In this document: one piece after another, positions 1 to 6,457 of the stretch
Layout of the letters: every line of letters begins with the position of its first letter
Position numbering within the stretch: the first letter of the stretch is position 1
NCBI GenBank assembly: GCA_028277325.1
Contig: JANQGL010000049.1
Location: 1-6,457 of the forward strand
Length of the DNA: 6,457 nucleotides
Source of the DNA: Magnetospira sp.
Lineage (GTDB): Bacteria > Pseudomonadota > Alphaproteobacteria > Rhodospirillales > Magnetospiraceae
Direction: 5' to 3'
Made by a program: the position numbers and the translations under genes
The notes under the pieces: generated by a model
The model's database searches: none
What the model saw: only the letters and a program-made list of their open reading frames with translations
Told to the model about the DNA's origin: nothing

Positions 1-1
1 C

Positions 2-265
2 CATGCCGATGCCGCGCCGTCGCACCTGGCGGGCGGCCACCGGCCGGCCCCGGCCGCCGAGGCGGACATCGCGTCGGCCGAGGCCGCGGCCGACGAGGCC
101 GGCGCCCCGGACTGGGACCCGGAGGCCGAGAAGGAGCTGCGCAAGATTCCGTTCTTCGTGCGCGGCAAGGCCCGCCGCAACACCGAACGGTTCGCCGCCG
201 AGCGCGGCCTGTCCAACATAACGGTAGAAACGCTCTATGACGCAAAAGCCCACTTCGGCCGCTAA
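2..265 (+). CDS. bchB: Light-independent protochlorophyllide reductase subunit B, C-terminal part (5' end outside window)
   Basis: BchB pairs with BchN as the catalytic NB component of dark-operative protochlorophyllide reductase, a nitrogenase-like enzyme that reduces ring D of protochlorophyllide using electrons from BchL. Only the last 87 residues are present, reading in the frame that ends at TAA 263-265. Residues 1-36 of this piece are an Ala/Pro/Glu-rich linker without visible motif. From Trp38 begins the small conserved C-terminal domain of this family (protochlorophyllide reductase 57 kD subunit C-terminus), recognised by KIPFFVRGKARRNTERFA (48-65) and the terminal ETLYDAKAHFGR (76-87). 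The catalytic domain and Fe-S cysteine lie upstream and cannot be judged. The stop lies inside bchH (29-nt overlap), and bchL, its electron-donating partner, lies two genes downstream. Identity rests on the C-terminal domain and synteny and is very likely. Confidence 0.94.
   Translation, partial: HADAAPSHLAGGHRPAPAAEADIASAEAAADEAGAPDWDPEAEKELRKIPFFVRGKARRNTERFAAERGLSNITVETLYDAKAHFGR
223..265 (+). promoter_or_regulatory. bchB/bchH overlap and bchH translation start region
   Basis: The bchH ATG (237-239) lies inside the last ten codons of bchB, whose stop is at 263-265. The only Shine-Dalgarno-like stretch is GGTAG (223-227), nine bases upstream. This stretch of bchB uses A/T-ending codons (ATA, GTA, GAA, TAT, GCA, AAA) that are rare elsewhere in the window, which gives a locally AT-richer, less structured start region. 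The layout suggests that ribosomes finishing bchB help initiate bchH. That coupling is inferred, not shown. Confidence 0.55.
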
Positions 266-3200
266 GAGCCCCCCCGTCCGGGTGGTCATCGTGACCCTGG
301 ACGGGCACCTGGCGAGCGCCGTCAGCCGCGCCGAGGAGTCCCTCCGCAAGGAACTGCCGGGCCTTTCCCTGCGCATGCACAGCGCGGTGGAGTGGATGGA
401 CAATCCGGACGCCCTGGAGCGCTGCAAGGCGGACATCGCCGGGGGCGACATCATCGTCGTCACCATGCTGTTCATGGAGGAGCACATCCAGGCGGTGCTG
501 CCCGACCTGCAGGCGCGCCGCGAGGCCTGCGACTGCATGATCGGCTGTCTCGCCGAGGGCGCCGTCATCCGCCTGACCAAGCTCGGCCCGTTCCGCATGG
601 ACACCCCGCAGAAGGGGCCGCTGGCGCTGCTCAAGAAGCTGCGCGGCGACAAGAACAAGATCGAGCGTCAGGGCAGCGGCGCGGCGGCCCAGCAGATGGC
701 CATGCTGCGGCGGATTCCGCGCATCCTGAAACTGATCCCCGGCAAGGCGCAGGACGTGCGGGCCTACTTCCTGACCCTGCAATACTGGCTGGCCGGGTCC
801 GACGAGAACATCGCCAACATGGTGCGCCTGCTGGTCGGCCGCTACGCCGACGGGCCGCGCGCCGAGCTGCGCGGCACCCTGAAGGCGGCGCCGGCGGTCG
901 AATACCCGGAGGTCGGGGTCTATCACCCGGCACTGCGCGAGCGGGTGGCGGCCGATCCGGGGAAACTGCCGAAACCGAGGGGGTCGACCCGCGGCACGGT
1001 GGGCCTGCTGGTCATGCGGTCCTACGTCCTGGCCGGCAACACCCTGCATTACGACAGCGTGATCGGCGCCTTCGAGCAGCGCGGGTTCAAGGTCGTCACC
1101 GCGTTCGCCAGCGGCCTCGACGCGCGGCCGGCGGTCGAGCAGTTGTTCATGCGCGACGGCAAGGCGATCATCGACGTGATGGTGTCGCTGACCGGGTTCT
1201 CGCTGGTCGGCGGCCCGGCCTACAACGACGCCCGGGCGGCCGAGGAGACCCTGGCGGCGCTCGACGTCCCCTATCTGACCACCCACGCGGTGGAGTTCCA
1301 GAGCCTGGAGCAGTGGGAGGGCTCCGAGCGCGGCCTGCTGCCGGTCGAATCCACCATGATGGTGGCGATCCCGGAACTGGACGGCGCCATCGCGCCGATG
1401 CTCTACGGCGGTCGCGAGGACAAGGCCCTGGACGCCCAGTGCGACGCCTCCGAGGACAGCGGCGGCCGCGAGATGAAGCCGCATCCGGAGCGGGTGCAGG
1501 CCCTGGCCTCGAGGGTCGAGAAGCTGATCGCCCTGCGCCGCACCCCGGTCGGCGACCGCAAGGTGGCGGTGGTCCTGTTCAACTTCCCGCCCAATGCCGG
1601 CGCCACCGGCACCGCCGCCTACCTGTCGGTCTACGCCTCGGTGATGCGGACCCTGGCCGCGATGAAGGCGGCCGGCTACACGGTCGACCTGCCGGCCGAC
1701 GAGGACGACCTGCGGACCCGCATCCTGGAGGGCAATTCGAAACGGCTCGGCACCCCGGCCAACGTGTTCGCCCGGGTGCCGGTCGACGACCACGTGGCGC
1801 GCGAGACCTGGCTGCCGGAGATCGAGGCCCAATGGGGCCCGGCGCCGGGTCGCGAACAGACCGACGGGTCCGACATCTTCGTCCTCGGCGCCCGGTTCGG
1901 CAACGTGTTCGTGGGCATCCAGCCGGCGTTCGGCTACGAGGGCGACCCGATGCGCCTGCTGTTCGAGCGCGGCTTCACCCCGACCCATGCCTTCTCGGCC
2001 TTCTATCGCTGGCTGAAGGAGGATTTCGGGGCCCACGCGGCGGTCCACTACGGGACCCACGGGGCGCTGGAGTTCATGCCCGGCAAGCAGGTCGGCCTGT
2101 CCGGCGCGTGCTGGCCGGAGCGGATGATCGGCGACCTGCCCAACATCTACCTCTATGCCGCCAACAATCCGTCGGAGGGCATCCTGGCCAAGCGCCGGGC
2201 GGCGGCCACCCTGGTCACCTACATGACGCCGCCGGTCGCCCACGCCGGCCTGCACAAGGGCCTGCTGGAGCTGAAGGCCTCGCTGGAACGCTGGCGCGGC
2301 CTGCCGCCGGACGACGAGTCCGGCGAGCGCGGCCGGCTGGCCGAGCTGATCCAGGCCCAGGCGGCCGAGGTGGACCTGGCGCCGGCCGAGCCCCTGTGGA
2401 CGCCCGAGGAGGCCGAGGACCCGATCGGCAAGCTGACGGCCCAGGTGCTGGAACTGGAGTACACCCTGATCCCGCACGGCCTGCACGAGTTCGGCAAGCC
2501 GCCGTCGCGCGCGGCGCGGGTCGACATCCTGGCCTCGATCGCCGAGGCGTCGCACGACATCCGTCCCGAACGGGCGGCGATCGAGGCCCTGGTCGGCGGC
2601 GCCCGGCCGGCCGAGGCCCTGAAGGCCGGCGGCCTGGCCGACGACGAGACGATGCGCGGCCTGTTCGACGAGCTGGCGGAGACCGACGGGAAGCTGCTGG
2701 TCGATCACGAGATGCCGGCCCTGCTGCGGGCCCTGGACGGGCGTTTCATCCGGCCGGCCCCGGGCGGCGACATCCTGCGGACGCCGGCGGTGCTGCCGAC
2801 CGGGCGCAACATGCACGGGTTCGATCCGTTCAAGATCCCCAGCCGGTTCGCGGTCGAGGACGGGGTGCGGCATGCCAACATGGTGGTCGGCCGCCACATG
2901 GCGGACGGCAACCCGCTGCCGGAGACGGTGGCCATGGTGCTGTGGGGGACCGACAACCTGAAGAGCGAGGGCGGCCCGATCGGCCAGGCCCTGGCGCTGC
3001 TCGGCGCCCGGCCGCGGTTCGACGCCTACGGCCGCCTGACCGGCGCCGAACTGATCCCGCTGGACAGGCTGGGCCGGCCGCGCATCGACGTGGTGATGAC
3101 CCTGTCCGGCATCTTCCGCGACCTGCTGCCGCTGCAGACCAAGATGCTGGCCGAGGCGGCGCTGCTGGCGGTGGCGGGCGACGAGGCGCCGGAACAGAAC

Positions 3201-3995
3201 TTCGTGCGCAAGCACACCCTGGCCTACATGCAGAAGCGCGGCTGCGATCTGGAGACCGCCGCCCTGCGGGTGTTCTCCAACGCCGACGGCGCCTACGGCT
3301 CCAACGTCAACCAGCTCATCGACAGCGGCCGCTGGACCGACGAGGACGAGCTGGCCGAGGTCTACACCCGGCGCAAGTGCTTCGCCTACGGCCGCAACGG
3401 CAAGCCGGCGCAGCACGCGGAACTGCTCAACACCATGCTGTCGGACGTCCAGCTGGCCTATCAGAACCTGGAGTCGGTGGAACTCGGCGTGACCACCATC
3501 GACCACTACTTCGATACCCTGGGCGGCATCAGCCGGGCCGTGAACCGGGCCAAGGGCGAGGCGGTGCCGGTCTACATCGGCGACCAGACCAAGGGCGAGG
3601 GCAAGGTCCGCACCCTGGCCGAACAGGTGGCCCTCGAAACCCGGACTCGGGTCTTGAATCCCAAGTGGTACGAGGGCATGCTGGAACATGGCTACGAGGG
3701 GGTACGCCAGATCGAAGCGCACGTGACCAACACGATGGGGTGGTCGGCGACCACCGGGCAGGTGGCACCCTGGGTCTATCAGCGGCTCACCGAGACCTTC
3801 CTGTTGGACGAAGAGATGCGCAAGCGGCTGGCCGAACTCAATCCGACCGCGTCGGCCCGCGTCGCCAACCGCTTGCTGGAGGCCCACGAGCGGCAGTACT
3901 GGACGCCGGATGAATCGGTCCTCGAGGCGCTGCGCAACGTCAGCGAGGAACTCGAGGATCATCTTGAGAACGTTTCCGAGGGAGTGGCCGCCTGA
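237..3995 (+). CDS. bchH: Magnesium chelatase large subunit BchH (porphyrin-binding)
   Basis: BchH binds protoporphyrin IX and is the subunit where Mg2+ is inserted, driven by the BchI/BchD AAA+ motor (not in this window); this is the first committed step to bacteriochlorophyll. The 1252-aa product has the full family architecture: an N-terminal DUF3479-type domain (about residues 14-175, starting VRVVIVTLDGHL) and a CobN/Mg-chelatase domain (about 180-1235). Hallmarks are VHYGTHGALEFMPGKQ (603-618, with H604, H608 and E612 in the region linked to the active site in ChlH/BchH), GRNMHGFDPFKIPS (856-869), GTDNLKSEGGPIGQALA (904-920), MTLSGIFRDLLP (954-965) and SNADGAYGSNVNQLI (1014-1028). As I recall, Rhodobacter homologues are near 1190 aa, so this is slightly long; the extra length probably sits in variable loops. 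ATG 237 is the first possible start: TAA 219-221 and TAG 225-227 close the frame upstream, and a later start would cut the first beta strand. The Shine-Dalgarno is weak (GGTAG 223-227), so coupling to bchB is likely. Codon use changes near the 3' end (see findings). Confidence 0.98.
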   Translation: MTQKPTSAAKSPPVRVVIVTLDGHLASAVSRAEESLRKELPGLSLRMHSAVEWMDNPDALERCKADIAGGDIIVVTMLFMEEHIQAVLPDLQARREACDCMIGCLAEGAVIRLTKLGPFRMDTPQKGPLALLKKLRGDKNKIERQGSGAAAQQMAMLRRIPRILKLIPGKAQDVRAYFLTLQYWLAGSDENIANMVRLLVGRYADGPRAELRGTLKAAPAVEYPEVGVYHPALRERVAADPGKLPKPRGSTRGTVGLLVMRSYVLAGNTLHYDSVIGAFEQRGFKVVTAFASGLDARPAVEQLFMRDGKAIIDVMVSLTGFSLVGGPAYNDARAAEETLAALDVPYLTTHAVEFQSLEQWEGSERGLLPVESTMMVAIPELDGAIAPMLYGGREDKALDAQCDASEDSGGREMKPHPERVQALASRVEKLIALRRTPVGDRKVAVVLFNFPPNAGATGTAAYLSVYASVMRTLAAMKAAGYTVDLPADEDDLRTRILEGNSKRLGTPANVFARVPVDDHVARETWLPEIEAQWGPAPGREQTDGSDIFVLGARFGNVFVGIQPAFGYEGDPMRLLFERGFTPTHAFSAFYRWLKEDFGAHAAVHYGTHGALEFMPGKQVGLSGACWPERMIGDLPNIYLYAANNPSEGILAKRRAAATLVTYMTPPVAHAGLHKGLLELKASLERWRGLPPDDESGERGRLAELIQAQAAEVDLAPAEPLWTPEEAEDPIGKLTAQVLELEYTLIPHGLHEFGKPPSRAARVDILASIAEASHDIRPERAAIEALVGGARPAEALKAGGLADDETMRGLFDELAETDGKLLVDHEMPALLRALDGRFIRPAPGGDILRTPAVLPTGRNMHGFDPFKIPSRFAVEDGVRHANMVVGRHMADGNPLPETVAMVLWGTDNLKSEGGPIGQALALLGARPRFDAYGRLTGAELIPLDRLGRPRIDVVMTLSGIFRDLLPLQTKMLAEAALLAVAGDEAPEQNFVRKHTLAYMQKRGCDLETAALRVFSNADGAYGSNVNQLIDSGRWTDEDELAEVYTRRKCFAYGRNGKPAQHAELLNTMLSDVQLAYQNLESVELGVTTIDHYFDTLGGISRAVNRAKGEAVPVYIGDQTKGEGKVRTLAEQVALETRTRVLNPKWYEGMLEHGYEGVRQIEAHVTNTMGWSATTGQVAPWVYQRLTETFLLDEEMRKRLAELNPTASARVANRLLEAHERQYWTPDESVLEALRNVSEELEDHLENVSEGVAA

Positions 3996-4019
3996 GGGCC
4001 GCGCCCCGCGACCGCATTC

Positions 4020-4028
4020 GAGGAGTAG
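4020..4028 (+). promoter_or_regulatory. Ribosome binding site and start-deciding stop for bchL
   Basis: GAGGAG at 4020-4025 precedes ATG 4029. Taking GAGG (4020-4023) as the pairing core leaves five bases, which is acceptable. TAG 4026-4028 is in frame directly before the ATG, so the protein cannot begin further upstream. This site lies in the only real intergenic gap (3996-4028, 33 bases). That gap holds no TGT-N12-ACA PpsR/CrtJ-type operator and no convincing promoter. Confidence 0.75.
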
Positions 4029-4922
4029 ATGGGTTTGCTGGACGAAACGAACCGGGTTCCAGAGGACGGCGAGGGCAGCGTCCAGGTCCACATGGACGAA
4101 GCCATGGGGATCGACACCGCCAAGGTGTTCGCCGTTTACGGCAAGGGCGGGATCGGCAAGTCGACCACCTCGTCGAACCTGTCGGTGGCGTTTTCCAAGC
4201 TCGGCCGCCGGGTGGTGCAGATCGGCTGCGATCCGAAGCACGATTCCACCTTCACCCTGACCAAAAGCCTGATCCCCACCGTCATCGACATCCTCCAGGA
4301 GGTGCGCTTCCACACCGAGGAACTGCGCATCGAGGACTTCGTGTTCGAGGGCTTCAACGGCGTGATGTGCGTCGAGGCCGGCGGCCCGCCGGCCGGCACC
4401 GGCTGCGGCGGCTACGTGGTCGGGCAGACCGTCAAGCTGCTCAAGGAGCACCACATCCTGGAAGACACCGACGTGGTGGTGTTCGACGTGCTGGGCGACG
4501 TGGTGTGCGGCGGCTTCGCGGCGCCCCTGCAGCACGCCGAGCGGGCCCTGGTGGTGGCCGCCAACGACTTCGATTCCATCTTCGCCATGAACCGCATCAT
4601 CGCCGCCATCCAGGCCAAGTCGAAGAACTACGACGTGCGCCTGGGCGGGGTGATCGCCAACCGGGCCGACCAGACCGACCAGATCGAGAAGTTCAACGCG
4701 CGTTCCGGCATGCGCACCGTGGCCCGTATTCCGGCCCTCGACGTGATCCGGCGCAGCCGCCTCAAGAAGGCGACCCTGTTCGAGATGGAGGACTCCGACG
4801 AGGTGCGGGCGGTCCAGAACGAGTACCTGCAACTGGCCGAGGCGCTGTGGGCCGGGGTCGACCCGCTCGACGCCCGGTCGCTGCCGGACCGCGAGATCTT
4901 CGACCTGCTGGGATTCGACTGA
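4029..4922 (+). CDS. bchL: Light-independent protochlorophyllide reductase iron protein (ATP-binding subunit L)
   Basis: BchL is the NifH-like homodimeric ATPase that passes electrons from its [4Fe-4S] cluster to BchN-BchB for dark reduction of protochlorophyllide. The 297-aa length is normal for the family. The P-loop is YGKGGIGKS (37-45). A NifH-type IGCDPKHDSTFT follows at 65-76. The cysteines expected to hold the subunit-bridging cluster are Cys126 (GTGCGG) and Cys160 (DVVCGG), with switch II DVLGD at 153-157. The chain ends in the typical DLLGFD. The N-terminal DGEGSVQVH (13-21) is conserved in BchL and belongs to the flexible N-terminus reported to modulate activity in Rhodobacter. This supports ATG 4029 over the internal Met22 (4092), as does the in-frame TAG just before it. 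BchL is distinguished from BchX and NifH by this N-terminus and by its neighbours. The stop overlaps the bchM start by one base. The first 80 or so codons use more A/T-ending codons than the rest. Confidence 0.99.
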   Translation: MGLLDETNRVPEDGEGSVQVHMDEAMGIDTAKVFAVYGKGGIGKSTTSSNLSVAFSKLGRRVVQIGCDPKHDSTFTLTKSLIPTVIDILQEVRFHTEELRIEDFVFEGFNGVMCVEAGGPPAGTGCGGYVVGQTVKLLKEHHILEDTDVVVFDVLGDVVCGGFAAPLQHAERALVVAANDFDSIFAMNRIIAAIQAKSKNYDVRLGGVIANRADQTDQIEKFNARSGMRTVARIPALDVIRRSRLKKATLFEMEDSDEVRAVQNEYLQLAEALWAGVDPLDARSLPDREIFDLLGFD

Positions 4923-5623
4923 TGCCCACCGCCTCCTACGAGACCCGGCGCGGACAGCTCGAGACCTACTTCGACCGGACGGCGGCCGAGGCCTGGAAGC
5001 GGCTGACCTCGGACGCCCCGGTGAGCGGGGTGCGGGCCACCGTGCGGGCCGGGCGCGACAGCATGCGGTCGATCCTGCTCGGCTGGCTGCCGGCCGACCT
5101 GACCGGCAGGCGGCTGCTGGACGCCGGCTGCGGCACCGGGGCCCTGGCCGTCGAGGCGGCGCGGCGCGGCGCCCGGGTGGTGGCGGTCGACATCTCGGCC
5201 AGCCTGGTCGACATGGCGCGCCAGCGGGCCGAGGGACAGACGGCGCCGGGCCGCGTCGAGTGGCACGTCGGCGACATGCTCGACCCGGCGTTCGGCACCT
5301 TCGACCACGTGGTGGCGATGGATTCCCTGATCCACTACGAGGGCCCGGACATCCTGCGGGTGGTCGCCGCGCAGGCGGAACGGACCACCGGCTCGATCGT
5401 GTTCACGGTCGCCCCGCGCACCCCGCTGCTGACCGCCATGCACGCCGCCGGCAAGCTGTTCCCGCGCGGCGACCGGTCGCCGGCCATCCAGCCGATCAGC
5501 CCGGCCAGGCTGTCGCGGATGGTCGCCGGGTCCCCGGCCATGGCCGGCTGGCGGGTCGCGCGGACCGAGCGGGTGAGCAACGGCTTCTACATCTCCCAGG
5601 CCATGGAGGTGATCCCCGGATGA
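4922..5623 (+). CDS. bchM: Magnesium protoporphyrin IX O-methyltransferase
   Basis: BchM uses S-adenosylmethionine to methylate the C13 propionate of Mg-protoporphyrin IX, the step directly after Mg chelatase. The 233-aa product is a class I methyltransferase: motif I LLDAGCGTGAL (65-75) for the AdoMet loop, the acidic end of strand 2 in VVAVDIS (86-92, Asp90), and HVGDMLDP (115-122) followed by FDHVVAMDSLIHY (127-139). The family-typical N-terminus contains YFDRTA..AWKRLTS (16-30) and VRAGRDSMR (41-49), and the C-terminal part has LFPRGDRSPA (179-188) and GFYIS (221-225). These match BchM rather than a generic methyltransferase. The ATG overlaps the bchL stop (TGATG), so translation is probably coupled; the frame is open well upstream, so the start rests on this junction, on family length and on a weak GGGA at 4910-4913. 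Its place next to bchH fits the known stimulation of the methyltransferase by the chelatase H subunit. Confidence 0.97.
   Translation: MPTASYETRRGQLETYFDRTAAEAWKRLTSDAPVSGVRATVRAGRDSMRSILLGWLPADLTGRRLLDAGCGTGALAVEAARRGARVVAVDISASLVDMARQRAEGQTAPGRVEWHVGDMLDPAFGTFDHVVAMDSLIHYEGPDILRVVAAQAERTTGSIVFTVAPRTPLLTAMHAAGKLFPRGDRSPAIQPISPARLSRMVAGSPAMAGWRVARTERVSNGFYISQAMEVIPG
5605..5615 (+). promoter_or_regulatory. Strong Shine-Dalgarno for lhaA inside the end of bchM
   Basis: GGAGGTGATCC is complementary along all 11 bases to the usual proteobacterial 16S rRNA 3' tail (GGATCACCTCC). The GGAGG core ends ten bases before ATG 5620. It also encodes the BchM residues Glu-Val-Ile-Pro near the C-terminus. 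It is the strongest ribosome binding site in the window. The ATGA overlap with the bchM stop adds likely reinitiation. Confidence 0.8.
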
Positions 5624-6457
5624 ACCGCCCGCGGGACAGCGTCACGCAGCAATGGCGGCAGCTGGCGCCGCGGTTCCTGCCGTTCGCCGACGCGGCGACC
5701 GAGGAATTGCCGCTCGGCCGGCTGCTTCGGCTGTCGCTGTTCCAGGTCTCGGTGGGGCTCTCGATGGTGCTGCTGACCGGCACCCTCACCCGGGTGATGA
5801 TCGTCGAGCTGGGGGTGCCGGCCTGGCTGGTCGCCGCCATGGTGGCGCTGCCGATCGTGTTCGCGCCGTTCCGGGTCCTGATCGGGTTCAAGTCGGACAT
5901 CCATCGCTCGGTGCTCGGCTGGCGGCGGGTCCCCTATATCTGGTTCGGCACCCTGATGCAGTTCGGCGGCCTCGCGGTGATGCCGTTCGCGCTCCTGGTG
6001 CTGTCCGGCGATACCATGGGCGGGATGCCCGGCTGGCTGGGTCCGTTCGGCGCCGCGGTGGCCTTCCTGCTGGTCGGCGCCGGCCTGCACACGGCACAGA
6101 CGGCCGGCCTCGCCCTGGCGGCCGATCTGGCGCCGGAGGACAGCCGGCCGCGCGTCGTCGCCCTGCTCTACGTGATGCTGCTGGTCGGCATGGTGGCGAG
6201 CGGTCTCGCCTATTCCGTCCTGCTGACCGATTTCAACCAGATCAAGCTGATCCAGGTCATCCAGGGGGCCGCCGTGGTGACCCTGGTGCTCAACCTGATC
6301 GCGCTGTGGAAACAGGAGGCGCGCAATCCGGAGCTGACCCGTCCGGACCGGCCGCGCCCGACCTTCCGCGAGACCTGGAGCGCGTTCAACCGGCAGGGCC
6401 GGCCGGCCCGCCTGCTGGTGGCGATCGGCCTCGGCACCGCCGGGTTCACCATGCAGG
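5620..6457 (+). CDS. lhaA: LhaA-like light-harvesting assembly membrane protein, PucC/BCD family (3' end outside window)
   Basis: This is a member of the PucC (BCD) branch of the major facilitator superfamily. LhaA is thought to help assemble the LH1 core antenna, possibly by delivering bacteriochlorophyll or placing the antenna polypeptides in the inner membrane. The first 279 residues are present; the family is usually about 430-480 aa, so the gene runs past the window. A soluble amphipathic N-terminus (to about 35) precedes apparent membrane segments near 36-56, 68-88, 106-128, 143-165, 178-203 and 211-230, with another beginning at about 264. Family signatures are GFKSDIHRSVLGWRRVPYIW (89-108, the loop equivalent to MFS motif A) and GLHTAQTAGLALAADLAPED (155-174). 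The start overlaps the bchM stop (ATGA) and has a strong Shine-Dalgarno. I choose LhaA over PucC because of the position after bchM, as in Rhodobacter, where puhA follows. PucC itself is the main alternative. In R. capsulatus a puhA promoter lies within this gene; any equivalent may be beyond the window. Confidence 0.92.
   Translation, partial: MNRPRDSVTQQWRQLAPRFLPFADAATEELPLGRLLRLSLFQVSVGLSMVLLTGTLTRVMIVELGVPAWLVAAMVALPIVFAPFRVLIGFKSDIHRSVLGWRRVPYIWFGTLMQFGGLAVMPFALLVLSGDTMGGMPGWLGPFGAAVAFLLVGAGLHTAQTAGLALAADLAPEDSRPRVVALLYVMLLVGMVASGLAYSVLLTDFNQIKLIQVIQGAAVVTLVLNLIALWKQEARNPELTRPDRPRPTFRETWSAFNRQGRPARLLVAIGLGTAGFTMQ

Noticed and set aside
531..551. Cysteine cluster CDCMIGC (BchH residues 98-104) as a possible metal or Fe-S site.
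   Set aside because: It lies within a beta-strand region of the N-terminal domain, and as I recall not all of these cysteines are conserved in BchH homologues. Spacing fits no established Fe-S motif and no partner cysteines are evident.
392..3913. A 3.5-kb open frame on the + strand running out of frame through bchH.
   Set aside because: In this frame stops need T at the third position of a bchH codon, which is very rare here. The translation is Arg/Gly/Pro/Ala-rich without recognisable motifs, while the bchH frame carries all the family signatures. It is a GC-rich shadow.
4000..4010. Small inverted repeat CGCG-CCC-CGCG in the bchH/bchL gap as a possible terminator or hairpin.
   Set aside because: The stem is only four base pairs, the loop is three bases and no T-run follows. 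Such repeats are expected by chance at this GC content.
3996..4028. Search for a PpsR/CrtJ (TGT-N12-ACA) operator or promoter before bchL.
   Set aside because: The gap contains no TGT and no recognisable promoter elements. It is too short to hold both a promoter and the ribosome binding site comfortably.
4367..4921. In-frame upstream extension of bchM into bchL.
   Set aside because: The frame is open but translates to Arg/Gly-rich shadow sequence. BchM family length, its conserved N-terminus and the TGATG junction place the start at 4922.
4628..5443. A 271-codon open frame on the - strand across bchL and bchM.
   Set aside because: It is antisense to two well-identified genes, has low-complexity composition and shows no family motif. 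High GC makes long antisense frames common. The other minus-strand frames are rejected for the same reason.

Overview
The window is a stretch of a bacterial photosynthesis gene cluster. It comes from an anoxygenic, bacteriochlorophyll-making proteobacterium. Very high GC, near-total G/C at third codon positions, and the order bchB-bchH-bchL-bchM-lhaA (the order known from the superoperons of purple bacteria such as Rhodobacter capsulatus) point to an alphaproteobacterium. I cannot name genus or species from the sequence alone.

Layout, all on the + strand: the last 87 codons of bchB (2-265); complete bchH (237-3995, 1252 aa); complete bchL (4029-4922, 297 aa); complete bchM (4922-5623, 233 aa); and the first 279 codons of lhaA (5620 to the window end). 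The only non-coding stretch inside is 33 bases between bchH and bchL. The other joints are overlaps: 29 nt (bchB/bchH), 1 nt TGATG (bchL/bchM) and 4 nt ATGA (bchM/lhaA). I see no promoter, terminator, tRNA, mobile element, CRISPR array or repeat family. The window therefore looks like the interior of one polycistronic, translationally coupled operon. By synteny I would expect bchF and bchN upstream and puhA (reaction-centre H subunit) downstream, both outside the window.

Functionally the genes cover three steps and one assembly factor. BchH, with BchI and BchD encoded elsewhere, inserts Mg into protoporphyrin IX. BchM methylates the product. BchL and BchB, with BchN, form the dark-operative protochlorophyllide reductase that acts later in the pathway. 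LhaA is a membrane protein of the PucC family linked to assembly of the core light-harvesting complex. Pigment synthesis and insertion into antenna are thus co-transcribed.

I found no sign of a new biological system. The points worth a second look are modest: a local shift in codon use spanning the bchH/bchL joint, an 11-base perfect anti-Shine-Dalgarno match embedded in the end of bchM, and the 29-nt bchB/bchH overlap with its own codon-use dip.
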